Assembly (NCBI RefSeq): GCF_024139115.2
Contig: NW_026942913.1
Location: 248,001 to 312,000, forward strand
Direction of reading: 5' to 3'
DNA: 64,000 nucleotides
Source of the DNA: Armigeres subalbatus
Lineage: Eukaryota > Arthropoda > Insecta > Diptera > Culicidae
Part shown: positions 12,007 through 23,049 of the stretch, in pieces
Position numbering within the stretch: position 1 is the first letter of the stretch
Layout of the letters: every line of letters begins with the position of its first letter
Program-made: the position numbers and the translations under genes
Notes under the pieces: generated by a model
Database searches by the model: none
What the model saw: only the letters and a program-made list of their open reading frames with translations
What the model was told of the DNA's origin: nothing

Positions 12007-12632
12007 CAGAAAAACCTCCATGAGTCGATATTGAAGGGACCATCGACTCAAGGAAATATCGAGATGTGGAATACACAAACCTTGTGATGCTGTTTGAAGC
12101 AAGGATGTTAACAATCATTCAGTAAATTGCGTTCGATCATTTAGTAGTTTGTCAAGAACACATTCCAGAAGCTGAATTTCAAAATATGTTGTATGGTGGA
12201 CTTCTAGTGCGAAGGTTTCTCTACAAATCTGCCTAATGGTTCGTTGTTTGAATTCCACTAATAACGGAGTTATAGCTATAGTTTCAGTAACTTAGACTAA
12301 ATGATAACAAAATTCCAATCATTTAGTTTAAGTTACTGCAACTAGTGTTATAACTCCGTTACTAGTGAAATTCGATCAACGAACTCTTAGGCAGAGTTCT
12401 AGAAAAACCTTCGCACTAGAAGTCCACCATACAACAAATTTTGAAATTCAGCTTCTGGAATGTGTTATTGACAAACTTCTAAATGATCGAACGCAAATTA
12501 CTGAATGATCGTTAACATCTTTGGTTTGAAGGGACCATCGTAGTAACCCAGAAAATATTTTTTAATATGGAATAATTTGCTTCTATGAGTCGATATCGAG
12601 TCATAGAACATCGACTCATGGAGGTTTAACTG
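12007..12632. mobile_element. Foldback element with CAGnnAAACCTCCATGAGTCGA ends
   Basis: The left end cagaaaaacctccatgagtc is matched inverted at the right end (gactcatggaggtttaactg), and a second inverted block (cgatatcgag / catcgactc) lies inside. The middle is occupied by a later hAT-type MITE. The terminal CAG and short arms resemble Tc1/mariner-derived MITEs, but no clean TA duplication is seen on the right. Confidence 0.6.
12100..12523. mobile_element. hAT-type MITE with 8-bp TSD GTTTGAAG
   Basis: This 424-bp near-perfect palindrome has ends caaggatgttaacaatcatt (left) and the complement of caaagatgttaacgatcatt (right), with arms of about 200 bp meeting near 12310. GTTTGAAG is present on both sides (12092-12099 and 12524-12531). 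The 8-bp duplication and CAA-type ends indicate a hAT-mobilised non-autonomous element. It is nested in the 12007-12632 element, which is nested in the LTR element. Confidence 0.85.
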
Positions 12633-13429
12633 TTCTCAAATCCAATGTATGAACCCGAAAAGCAAATCCAATATTCCTATTCCATGAACAAAGTTTTATT
12701 CCCAGACCAACATTGGAACGTTTTTATAATGGAATACTAAAATCAAACATTCATATAAAATGTCAAGTTTTTTTTTCATTCTCCTCATCTTCCATGGCTC
12801 TGCATTCATGTGTTCTTTAGCATTTCCACATTTCCAACTCCATCTTTCAAATACAAGCCTAGCTCATAACCAAAAGTTGATTCTAAAATAATATTAAATA
12901 TTTGCAACCAAGCCAATTCCAATTTTCAAATCTAATAATCATGTTACCTCACCCATTATCAAAAATCAAATGTTTCATTGAAAACCAATATCAAAAACAA
13001 TTCAAGTTCAATATTTCAATTCAAAGTCCACATACAAATACGCAAATACATATTTACTAAGCAAATTGATCCAGCCTTTTTTAACATTCTGTAAATGTCA
13101 ACTATTTCAGATTCATGATCCTCCTAATGTTCTGTATTCTTCACATTTTTTTTGCAAGTATTTCCAGCATTGCAATCCAAAACCAATAGAATTCGATCCG
13201 GCAGTCCATATCCAATACAATTTGATGGCCTTCCACTGGAAAAATCAAAACAATATCGGTGGTTCGCCAAACATACTATGCCCTTCAAGCTCATGCCAAT
13301 AAGTCCGGTACTCTCACACAGCACCTTCGAAATTCAAATTTGAATAGTTGTGTTCTGCTGATCCGCATTAACGTTGCTTTGACGCGAACAATCCGCCCTC
13401 TTTTACACAACCTTCACCATCAAAAGCTG

Positions 13430-13740
13430 CAACAATCCGATACTCTTCCAGAGCACCTTCGACAACACAAGAAGAAAACCGATGGGAAAACAAATTATTT
13501 ATTCCGAAAAAAAATCATGTTTAGTCGATACTGATAAGAACAACAAATCATTTAATCTGGCACCTTCGATATTACAAGTGGAAAGCGATGAGAAAACGAA
13601 TCATTTGCTTCGGCGCTACTCCAGAATTCTTTCGACATTTAAACTCGTTTAAGTCAAACCAATGAGAAAACAAATACCTTTTTTTTTGGCGTTTTTCCAG
13701 AGCGTCTGCGACGTCACAAGCCAAAACATTCAATCCAGTG
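13430..13740. repeat. Degenerate outlying units of the 62-bp satellite
   Basis: Imperfect copies of 'cttccagagc[gc][ct]cttcgac..cacaag..gaaaccgat' occur at about 13440, 13560, 13630 and 13695. They are the same word order as the main array but much more diverged. Confidence 0.6.
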
Positions 13741-14229
13741 TGTAACCGTTCGCAAATCGTCTGAGGGAATTATTTAAACTTTGGTGGCTTTAGCGCCACT
13801 CTCGCGTACGAGAGACCACCAGTCTGTTGATTTGCCCGACTATTTTTGAGACAATTCCTCAGGGGAAATCCTCGAACGGTTGCTGGCTGAATTTTCAAAA
13901 TCACCCGCTGTTACCTGGAAAACCACCCTAAAATCCCTTGCCCTGATTACCCTTGTAATCACTTAAGCTCGCTCAACAATAAACGCAAAATCAAAAGAGG
14001 AATCGAAGTCTGAGATGCAATCTACCAACGAAATAACGGAAACGTAAAAGAGAACAGCAGGTTCTCACGGAACTGCCGAAACAAAATCAATTGACTCTCA
14101 GAGCTTCAAATTCAACAAATTTATTATAATGACTTCATTCGGGTTGGACGGGATTTTGTACTAGCTAGGGGGAAACTAATTCATGGCCATGATTATATAA
14201 GTTTCCACGTACCTGCGCAGGATTTCTCG

Positions 14230-14400
14230 GTGACTTTGGATTCCGGCGGGGTGCCGAAGACGATGTTCTTTCCGGCGGAGCGCCGAAGACGATGGTTTCC
14301 GGCGGGACGCCGAAGACGAAGGGTTTTTCCGGCGGTGTGCCGAAGACGAAGGTTCTTCCGGCGACGTGCCGAAGACGAAGGTTCGTTGCTGGTGACGCAG
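14230..14400. repeat. GC-rich minisatellite, about 33-36-bp unit
   Basis: Five units of 'tccggcgg[ag]g[tc]gccgaagacga[ag][gt]gtt' stand in tandem. Long open frames on both strands here come from the repeat and are not evidence of genes. Confidence 0.8.
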
Positions 14401-15559
14401 TTGTCGCGATGGCATCGTAGTACCAGCGGCTTGCCAGGGGGCGTTCGAAGCTCCACACGATGGCGGCGTGAGCTTGTGTCAAAATGGCCGAACTAAAGGT
14501 GCGGAGGGAGTGGCGGCTGGACGGAAGGCTTCCGCTTTGAAACCGTCGAGAGCGTCCGGAATGACCGTTCCTCAAACTAGTAGCCCGCTTTCCTTACGAC
14601 CCGGCTTCACGTACCTTTCCGTTTCAACGGGCGAGGACTAAGAAAGCTACTAATTCTCGGTTCGGGTTCGGTTCAGCGTACGATAATTGGTGACGTACGG
14701 GAACCGCGCTCTCGACACCTGACCACCAGGGGGGGTTGTAGCGAAATGGTGGTCTTATCGACAGTTTTAGGCGACTGTCGGGTGAGTTTCGCTCGACTAA
14801 CTAAACGAACTTCACTCCTCCGTTTGACTACCTCGTAAGGCGGGCCTTAGCGGACACACAAGCTCAATTTGGTCGCACTGCGACCCACAGCAAAAGGACG
14901 GAACCCCAATTCGACTCCGCTGGTCGTCACAAAATTCCAGCCCGTACAAAAAAAGCGCCTACGCGCTGGAAGTCCAACGCGAATGGCGAACGTTAGTCGT
15001 GTGCAAAATTAAAGTCATAAATCTAAATTACCTTTTTCTGTCTCTATATCTACTCCGACAAATGGAGAGAATCGCGAAAGTGTCAGACGCACTGACCGAA
15101 ATAAGCAGCTATCTGGAAGACACCAAAAGATTTTGCTTCAAGCACTTCACTTTACACCACTGTTCTCAATTATTACCTTCTGCAAACTTTGAAGGAACAC
15201 GTTTCACTTTTGTAGAAATACTTTAAATTCTTCGGAACTTGGAAACCGCGATACTTCTCTTCCTCTAGTGCGAGCGAAAATGAACGAGCTTAAGGATTTC
15301 TACCTTCAAGAAACCTTGAAGGACAATTGCTGTTTATGTACAAAGATTCAAATGGCGATATCAATTTGGCGCCTTCCCAGGATCGAGCAAATGGTTGAAA
15401 AAGAGCTATCTAGTTTCAGGAGCCATTACTGCACTCACTGAAACAGTATACCACTTTGCTTAGCCGAGACGCAAACCGCTCGAAATATTTCCTCACCCGA
15501 GACAGTCAAATCGTCGGGCAAATACTGATAATATTATGGTCTCGCTTTGGACTGTGAAT

Positions 15560-15830
15560 CGTCAAGCCGACTTGACGACTTCAAGCATTATTTTGCTTAA
15601 AAAGAGAAAAACGTCCAAAGCTAATTAAATTCAAATAATCTAATAATTACAACAACAAAAAATAAAGCAAAAGATAATTTATAATTTATTACTAATAAAC
15701 TCATTTCAATGATATTTTACTTAAAAGGATAAAAACGTCAAAGCTATTTATTAATTAATAATAATTTAATTTCATAATATATTTACAAATGATTTTGCTT
15801 AAAAAGATAAAAACGTCTGAAGCTTTAAGC
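15560..15830. repeat. Three imperfect AT-rich tandem units
   Basis: The block 'ttttgcttaaaaaga[gt]aaaaacgtc.aaagct' recurs at about 15590, 15715 and 15792, separated by AT-rich DNA. It leads directly into the 62-bp satellite. Confidence 0.55.
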
Positions 15831-15879
15831 AAATCCAATAAAATTATTCCAAAAAATCCACATCGCGTTACAAGTGCTC

Positions 15880-16960
15880 TACCACAGCGTCTTCGACATC
15901 ACATGTCGAAACCGATGAGAAAACAAATCATTTATGCTGGATGTCTGCCAGAGCGCCTTCAACTTTTTTTAAGTAAAAAAAACCGTTGAGAAACAACACA
16001 TTTGTCAATCCAGCGTCTTCGACATCAGAAATCGAAACCGATGTGCAAATCATTTTATCCGACGCTCTTCCAGAGCGTCTTCGGCACTACAGTCTTAACC
16101 GATGAGCAAATCATTCATTCGACGTTTCCCACAGCGTCTTCGACATCACAAGTCGAATCCGATAGACAAAACATTCAATCCGCCGCTTTTACAGAGCGTC
16201 TTCGACACTACAAGTCGAAACCGATGAGCAAATTTATCAATCCGACGCTCTTCCAGAGCGTCTTCGACATCACAAGTCGAAACCGATGTGCAAATCATTC
16301 AATCCGACGCTCTTCCAGAGCGTCTTCGACATCACAAGTCGAAACCGATGTGCAAATCATTTGATCCAACGCTCTTCCAGAGCGTCTTCGACACTACAAG
16401 TCGAAACCGATGAGCAAATTTATCAATCCGACGCTCTTCCAGAGCGTCTTCGACATCACAAGTCGAAACCGATGTGCAAATCATTCAATCCGACGCTCTT
16501 CCAGAGCGTCTTCGACATCACAAGTCGAAACCGATGTGCAAAACATTCAATCCGACGCTCTTCCAGAGCGTCTTCGACATCACAAGTCGAAACCGATGTG
16601 CAAATCATTTGATCAAACGCTCTTCCAGAGCGTCTTCGACACTACAAGTCGAAACCGATGAGCAAATTTATCAATCCGACGCTCTTCCATAGCGTCTTCG
16701 ACATCACAAGTCGAAACCGATGTGCAAATCATTCAATCCGACGCTCTTCCAGAGTGTCTTCGACATCACAAGTCGAAACCGATGTGCAAATCATTTAATC
16801 CGATTTAATCCGATCACAAGTCGAAACCGATGTGCAAATAATTTAATACGACGCTCTTCCAGAGCGTCTTCGACACTACAAGTCGAAACCGATGAGCAAA
16901 TTTATTAATCCGACGCTCTTCCAGAGCGTCTTCGACATTACAAGTCGAAACCGATGAAAA
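15880..16960. repeat. 62-bp tandem satellite array
   Basis: About 17 units of 'aatccgacgctcttccagag', 'cgtcttcgacatcacaagtc', 'gaaaccgatgtgcaaatcat' have unit starts at 16239, 16301, 16363, 16425, 16487 and onward, exactly 62 bp apart. Two variants alternate in higher-order fashion: cactacaag/gagcaaatttat and catcacaag/gtgcaaatcatt. The first units (15880-16240) are more diverged. A 15-bp local duplication (ttaatccgat) interrupts the register near 16800. Because 62 is not a multiple of 3, the open frames of 60-120 aa here are artefacts. Confidence 0.93.
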
Positions 16961-17016
16961 AAGGCCCAATCACGCCCACAGGATACTTACAAAACAATTA
17001 TTTCCAATCAGGAACA

Positions 17017-17034
17017 ACCTGGCAGGATCGCCAA
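17017..17034 (-). other. Primer-binding site of the LTR element
   Basis: On the minus strand TGGCGATCCTGCCAGG lies two bases inside the 5' LTR end, the expected place for a tRNA primer. The TGGCGA start resembles BEL/Pao primer sites. The tRNA was not identified. Confidence 0.6.
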
Positions 17035-17035
17035 A

Positions 17036-19227
17036 TGTGCGGCCTTGTTCTGCCGAACGAGCTATCACGGGGTGTGCTGTCTAATCGCGCGTGTGACTCC
17101 GTTTGTTGTCGCACGAGGAAAGAGGCAAAGTCATGGCCTGCTATTTACTAGTTACCCCATAAAACATCCTACCGACTTTTCCCCCGATTTAGTCGGTTTT
17201 CGTCGGTCGGATCGGCCTACTTTGCATCCGACTAATCGGTTGTTTGTTGCACAGACGCTTATGGGAGCTTTACAGGGGCGTTTAGCGATTAAACAATACA
17301 TTAAATCGGCCAACCAAATCAATAGATTTGAACCAATTTAGTTGGTTGATTAATCGGCTAACGTAGTATAGCACAAAAAAGCAACTAAACCGACGAAATC
17401 GACCGACGAAAATCTGAAGTATCGCATGATTAATTAGCTGATTCAATTAAATAATGAAGTATAGCCGACGAAATCGGCTGATAAAAAGCAAGAAAATAGC
17501 TCGATTAATAATTGTATCCTAATGAATAGCAGACGATTCCCGATGAAATCGGTTGTTTTTGTTCTACTAAATTAAGTTTTAAATCGGATCTTTAAATCGG
17601 AAAACAAACACAACCCGAGGTAATATGGGGATTTATTTTTATTATCAATAAGTTGATATCTATATTAGTTGATTTAGTTGACAAACGAGTGGTTGAGCTG
17701 TTTTGCAGAGCCTGCCTCACACCGTAATATGTTGATAATATGGCTGGATTCTGATCGGCGCCATTGCCATCAGTTACAACGGAAAAGGTCACGCCTTTCT
17801 CGAAACGAAAAGCCTTAGGTCCTGGCGTTGATGTGCTAATAGGTACGACATGCAAGGTCCTGGCATGGGAGTCGTCTTCCTAGTGTCGATGGTTATCACT
17901 CGTTGGGAAATAAGCCGACGGAAAATGAACGCAAGTAATAAAAATGTGATTAATCAATAGTTCAAGTGGTTCAAATAAGCACAAAAATTTAATATTTTTG
18001 AAGAAAAAAATTGAACTTTAACTGAACAGAAAGTAGATAGAAAATTGGTCAATTCAGCCTCCATAATCTAGCAGAAACTTCCGGCCAATTTACCATAGGA
18101 AATGATGGGATAGGATTCCTCGTCGAATGCAACTTGCTGTGTGCAAATCAGATGAAGGTAAAAGACAGGTATCCAAAAATGGGCGAATCTTTTTTACGCG
18201 TTATTGTATAAAAAAATGTCTGCATCATGCCAAATTTTACACTAATTAATATAAGAAAATATATATATATAGTTGGATGTATTTTGGCCATAACCTATGA
18301 GCCCATAGTTCCGGCCAACCTTAATAAGAAACAGGATTTCCCGTCGAAACTTGTTACGAGTTTAGGATAAGTTCCGGAAAAAAAACTATTATTTTTGGGC
18401 ACATACATACAAACTGTTTTCTTGGAGATGACCATATCTCTGCGTATATCTGACGGATTTTCAATCTACAATCAGCATTGGTCGGCATATTAGTTCTAGT
18501 TTTGGGGACAGCATAAAACATAACATGCCTGAGAACTTCTAACCTCTAATGCCTCTAAGATTTTGAGTAAAAACAGAATAATAGAAGAATTTCCGCGTCC
18601 TACGTTCCCGACTTTATTGAAAACGAATTACTCTAAGCAAAGTTTGAATTTCGACAAAATTTCGTGTATCTCAACCTTTTTGCCTCCCTCCCTGTACTTG
18701 CCATTGTACTGCACTATATTTTTCAACTACATACATAATAATTCACTAAATTTAATAATCACTTTTTGCTCAACAAACACAACAGTAAACACTACACTAA
18801 ACAAATGTAATCTATCATCCATACTCCCGATTAAATTGGTATATAAACACTACCTAATCTGTCGATTGATACATCGATGTAGATATTGTCTATGAGCCAC
18901 CCGACTAAATAGGTTATCAATACAAATGATTTGGTTGGCACCAGATTTAGTTGGCATTCATTAAGGTTGATTTTTACGACACCCGATTTCATCGGTGGTA
19001 AAAACAGTTGGTTTCGTCGACACCAAGGCCAATACCCGATTTCGTCGGCGATAAAAACAGTTGATTTCGTCGGCACCAGACTTCGTCGGTGTACCAGCAA
19101 ATATCCCATCTGTCAAATGTTTTATGGGGTAGTGTTGGCAACCAAACCGTTATACGATATTTGCATATCTGTCATCAATGCACTCTAAAAGTGGATTGCC
19201 CAACTCCTAATATATCTCACCCTCACA
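17036..19227 (-). repeat. 5' LTR of the non-coding LTR element, split by an insertion
   Basis: 17036-17154 matches the left half of the LTR at 11599-11814, and 19130-19227 matches the right half. The 1975 bp between are a later TA-flanked insertion. Small differences from the other LTR (for example gcac/ccat and cgtt/tgtt) indicate moderate age. Confidence 0.88.
17155..19129. mobile_element. 1975-bp non-autonomous DNA element, TSD TA, CCCCATAAAACAT ends
   Basis: The perfect inverted ends CCCCATAAAACAT and ATGTTTTATGGGG are flanked by TA (17153-17154 and 19130-19131). The unoccupied site in the sister LTR reads ctagtTAgtgttgg, proving a 2-bp TA duplication. Both subterminal regions carry arrays of CCGATTTCGTCGG-like words (17170-17420 and 18980-19100). 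No transposase-like frame is found. The TA target fits the Tc1/mariner superfamily, though these ends are not typical of a family I can name. Confidence 0.85.
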
Positions 19228-19899
19228 GTTAACTCAGGTAGTGTGGGGATGGGTATGTCATATAACTCTTACCTGACCCATTAAAACCAAAACCCTTTCG
19301 CCAGTTCGTATCCCCCAGCCCGCAATTAAGCAATACATCAGTGGAGGACTATTGAGAACGCTCACGCCTATGGTAACGCACTCGACTCGCACTGTTATAA
19401 CTGTGTGGTACTAGCTTATATACTAGCAAACATTATGATGTTCACTGAACATGTAGAATGAATAACTTGACTATATACATTCATCGTGAAACCAAATAAG
19501 CATCCAAGTAGTCGATGTTATATCTTGCCTCATTCAGTTTCCCAAACGTCAAGTAAACAGGACGCGCATCAATAGTGTTTGCCCGGAGTGATTCCTTTCC
19601 ACCGGTATTTGGGTTTTCACAATAACAACATCGACTTCAAGAGTGGTACCCGTCGCTGGTAAACTATGATAGTAATCTATCGGTCTGTATCATAAACTCG
19701 CGTAGGAGACAACCACCCTGACAACAAACACCTCACGTGAACCGCAATGACCTCTATACCTACATACGGAGGTCCACGCAGCCGTCCCCGCAGACGTTTT
19801 TGTTGTCGGAGTGAGCATGATGTCCACTGCATCATAGCTCTAGTGCAGCTGCTGGTTTTGTTCAAGACGCCACCAGCGCTATAGCTTCGACATAATCTG

Positions 19900-20170
19900 T
19901 TGAGACGCTGTGTTCACCGCATTCCATACAACCTCTTCCCGACACATCCTTTCATCGAGGTTGCCCGGGGTTTTATCCATGCCGCTGACAAGCAGCATGG
20001 AATTGCATTCAACATCGAATCGCGGGCATGCAAACATCACATGCACTGACGATTCTACCTCACCTACATATTTCGGGCACTCCGCAAAACCTGCGAACTC
20101 GAACCTGTGATAGGTGGAGTTGACCTCTTCTAAGCAGCATCCCGCTCCAAGACGACAATCATCTCACTCT
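19900..20170 (-). pseudogene. R1/LOA-like LINE ORF2 C-terminal fragment
   Basis: One minus-strand frame reads RLGAGCCLEEVNSTYHRFEF, then AECPKYVGEVESSVHVMFAC followed by PRF, and near the end RMCREEVVWNAVNTASQQI. This is the C-terminal cysteine/histidine region after the RT/RNase H part of R1- and LOA-like elements, with one of the usual cysteines replaced. Neighbouring 20171-21130 holds more coding-like debris on the minus strand (for example 20458-20159) that cannot be aligned with certainty. The copy is dead. Confidence 0.6.
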
Positions 20171-21813
20171 TGACGATATTCGCCTCACCTCTGTCTTTTC
20201 ACTTGCCACTGCCATTGAAAGGCGCACCCTTTTTCTCATGGGCTCTACCCTTCTTAGCAGTGGCCTGCTCCATTTGCCGCTCCTTGCGGCTTGCCGACGA
20301 CTCTGCTTCGCGTTTTCGGAATTCACGACCTCCGTCCACGGCAGATCCTCCTCCTGGCGATCCTCAGTTACCCTCTGGACCGCCACCTGTGTAACCTTAC
20401 TAAGTTTCTGACGGACATCCGCTTTTGGAGCTCCCCAGTCTGGCTCTCCGCCACCCACTTCCCCTCAGTAAGGAGACGAATCTTCGACTCACCCTCCTCC
20501 CTGGCCTGAAAAGGGCATGATTACATCTGAAACGTCAGTAATCACTTCCATTGTCCGGCCACCGCTATCCTCGTGGATGGTCATCACCGAATTAATGACC
20601 TTGGCCTGCCTCCAGCGACCTTGGGTAACCGATTAAGGCCACTTCGTCTAGCGAAAGGGTCCCCCTTACCGCCAAACACCGCTGCGTCTACTTTCCTGAT
20701 TTTAGGCATGCTGAGAGGCCATGCGAGAGTTGACAATTTCGTGTTCAGAGCCAGATCAGCGCTAGTCAGGAAAGACTATCTGAGCCTACCCCACACAGTT
20801 TGACAACTGTGTGACAGGATTTTACCGCATGCCACAAGGCCCGCCACGGTTTTATGGAACGGAAGACAGCCTGACCATTAGCCCATTCGCCGTTTAGGTC
20901 GGTGCCACCCGGTCTTCCTAATAGAAAAGAATGTTCAGACTACCAGACCTCGCTTCACAATTTTACAATATTCAAACACAATCCAGTAACTTGCAGCCAG
21001 TATGCCATAATCAGGCACTCCAATTGGCACTCCCGCTGTGCTCTTGCGCTTTAAGCGGCACATGGTTGCTTTGATGCGGTTTGCTTGCGGATACCCAAAC
21101 CCAGAGCCCACTGCCAAACCCCACCACCTCCTAGGCAGACCCTCTTACTCGCAGTCACTTGGGGAGTGGTCGTCATGCCCTTGCTGCCCCATGCAGGCAG
21201 GACGATATGCCCTTACCTACTGGACACAATCGCAGCGTACCCAGCAGCAGTTGCTTCCAAATGCCTACTTAAATGGACTTATTCTGGTTTTTTAATCTTA
21301 AGCACATATTTAAGAGCTTATAACATTATTATTATGAGGTGGATACAATATTAATGAACATCTTTGTAGTGGTATACATTAAAGAGGGGCGTTTTGGTCA
21401 GGTTAAAATCCATTTTTTCATTACTTTTCAAAAACGCTTTATTGCGTATTCTCTGTAAAATTTTCCTATGACAACTCATAGGTAATGCATTTATGGCTTT
21501 TTTGACTACCAAATAACACAAATATTGCATAAATTTCGTTGAAAAGTAATAAGTTATTTAAGTATTGTCTTTGTGTTGCATAGTACTTTGAATTATGAAC
21601 AAATTTACTTTTTTTTTTGTGAAAATGAACAAGACCGTTTTGAAAGCATCATAAACTGAAGTGATTTCAATAAATTGGTGAGTTTCAATACGTATTCATA
21701 TATGTAACAAATTTAATCTATTTTGGGGGTTCAATTTGAGCACGAAATTTTTTCCTCAAGATTCAGATTGGGGAAACGCTTGAATCCCAAGTGTATTTAG
21801 AAAGATTTATTAA
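20171..21813. other. Probable LINE debris, then AT-rich DNA
   Basis: 20171-21130 is GC-richer than its surroundings and has several short minus-strand frames (20458-20159 with an Arg-rich sequence) consistent with decayed LINE sequence, but no diagnostic motif. 21300-21813 is AT-rich with nothing recognisable. Confidence 0.4.
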
Positions 21814-21943
21814 TTACGTAACGAAAAAATAGGTCATTTTCAAAACCCCTCGTATGTATGATTCATTTAAAAAATTTATATGGTGACTCCATTGGTAAGT
21901 CACACTTCGGGAAACCCACCTGCTCCCCCTTTGCGTTACGTAA
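21814..21943. repeat. 130-bp foldback MITE with TTACGTAACG ends
   Basis: It starts TTACGTAACG and ends CGTTACGTAA, with subterminal purine and pyrimidine runs in inverted positions. There is no coding content. Confidence 0.7.
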
Positions 21944-21987
21944 GTCATGGATGCTCCCGTTCTGACGGCCCTTGGAGACAGTAATTT

Positions 21988-22096
21988 ACCCAAGTAGCAC
22001 ACATGGCCCACATAGATTACTGCAACGGATATGCGACTAGATTTGATCACTATCAAGTTGCTGCAACCATTTTAGTCTGACTTGTGCTGCTCGGGT
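21988..22096. repeat. Small foldback MITE with CCCAAGTAGCAC ends
   Basis: The left end acccaagtagcac is matched inverted by gtgctgctcgggt at the right, and the inner segments 'ttactgcaac' and 'gttgctgcaac' also pair. It is about 108 bp. Confidence 0.6.
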
Positions 22097-22524
22097 ACTC
22101 TTTCAGTACGCTATAAAACAACAATAAATCCATCAATGTTATTAGGGAATGATTCTATAACTTTGTTCGATAGATGATCATACAAATTGTGGTACACGAG
22201 ACCGAAGTTTCAAAAATGTTACTCAATGTCATGAGCATCAGCATGATTAACCGCCCACGGTTGCTACTCCATTATTGCCAGGTCAGCTGTAATTACACAG
22301 AGAAGCAACAGATGAAGTTTTGAACTAACATCATCCTCAATGTGTAAGAACTGGTGACCTAAAATAAGCAATACTAGCTCCGGCCGTTTCAGAATGCAGG
22401 TCAATTAACCCGTTCAGTTATATTTGCCCACCTCTGAAAGCATGCAAATAAATCTGGTATGTTCGAATCATAAATCACATTGTTTTATAGTTCTGAGTAC
22501 TCAGACAAGTTGAGCCAACCAAAA

Positions 22525-22980
22525 CGTTATGCCTGTGATTAATTTTCAAGAATACGAGATACTCGGAGTACTCCAATACGTATTCGAGTTCAGCCCGCCT
22601 ACCGAAGCAATCAAGGTTTTGACAATATCCTCACCGTCGGTATACACCCAATCTGGTTCCATAAGCATATACGCATCATGCAAATACAATTTTCATGAAT
22701 ACTGGATGCTCAAGGTACTCCAAAATGTTTTGGAGTTCAGCCCAAGGTATCTAACCAACCAAGGTTTTTGCAATGTCCTTATCGCCGGTATACACCCAAA
22801 CTGGTTCAATAACCATATACGCTTCATGCAACCCCTATTTTATTGAATACGAGTGGCTCAAGGCACCCCAAAACGTTCTGGTGTTCATGTCACGGTATCT
22901 ACCAGATCAATCAAGGCATTGGTCAATACCCTCATCATCAGTATTTACCTTATCCGGTGTAATAAGCATATGATCCTTAT
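22525..22980. repeat. Diverged tandem repeat, about 147-bp unit
   Basis: The block 'gtactcca.aa.gt.ttggagttcagccc' recurs at 22568, 22715 and (as gcacccc) 22863. Each is followed by 'aaccaaccaaggtttt' and 'tatacacccaatctggttc' blocks. Confidence 0.75.
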
Positions 22981-23049
22981 TTCCATGAACATGAGATCCA
23001 ATGTACAAAGTGTTCCAAAATAATCTTGAGACAAGATGCACAATGACAA

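Larger units (their letters stand above)
11599..19227 (-). mobile_element. Complete non-coding LTR retroelement (LARD-like) with satellites inside
   Basis: Two matching LTRs flank 5.2 kb of internal DNA, and GTTAA lies directly outside both (11594-11598 and 19228-19232), a 5-bp target duplication. Read on the minus strand the LTR runs TGTGAGGG...CCGCACA, with canonical TG/CA ends. Inside the right (5') LTR is a primer-binding-site-like stretch, and inside the left (3') LTR a purine tract. No gag or pol motif is found on either strand, so it must have been mobilised in trans. The TGGCGA-type primer site and 5-bp duplication fit BEL/Pao, but this is inference. The interior holds a 62-bp satellite, a minisatellite and two nested MITEs. 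The right LTR contains a 1975-bp insertion. Confidence 0.8.

Noticed and set aside
14165..14575. Overlapping 79-136-codon frames on both strands
   Set aside because: They are products of the GC-rich minisatellite, with no domain.
15789..16908. A series of long open frames in the 62-bp array
   Set aside because: They arise because a stop-poor tandem unit is read in all three frames. No protein features are present, and frames merely repeat the unit.
15880..16960. Possible CRISPR-like array
   Set aside because: The units are directly tandem with no unique spacers, and the setting is a eukaryotic genome.
20159..20509. Arg-rich minus-strand frame and its plus-strand partners as a host gene
   Set aside because: It adjoins an R1/LOA-like LINE fragment and is more likely LINE debris. 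No domain could be named, so it is kept only as a region note.
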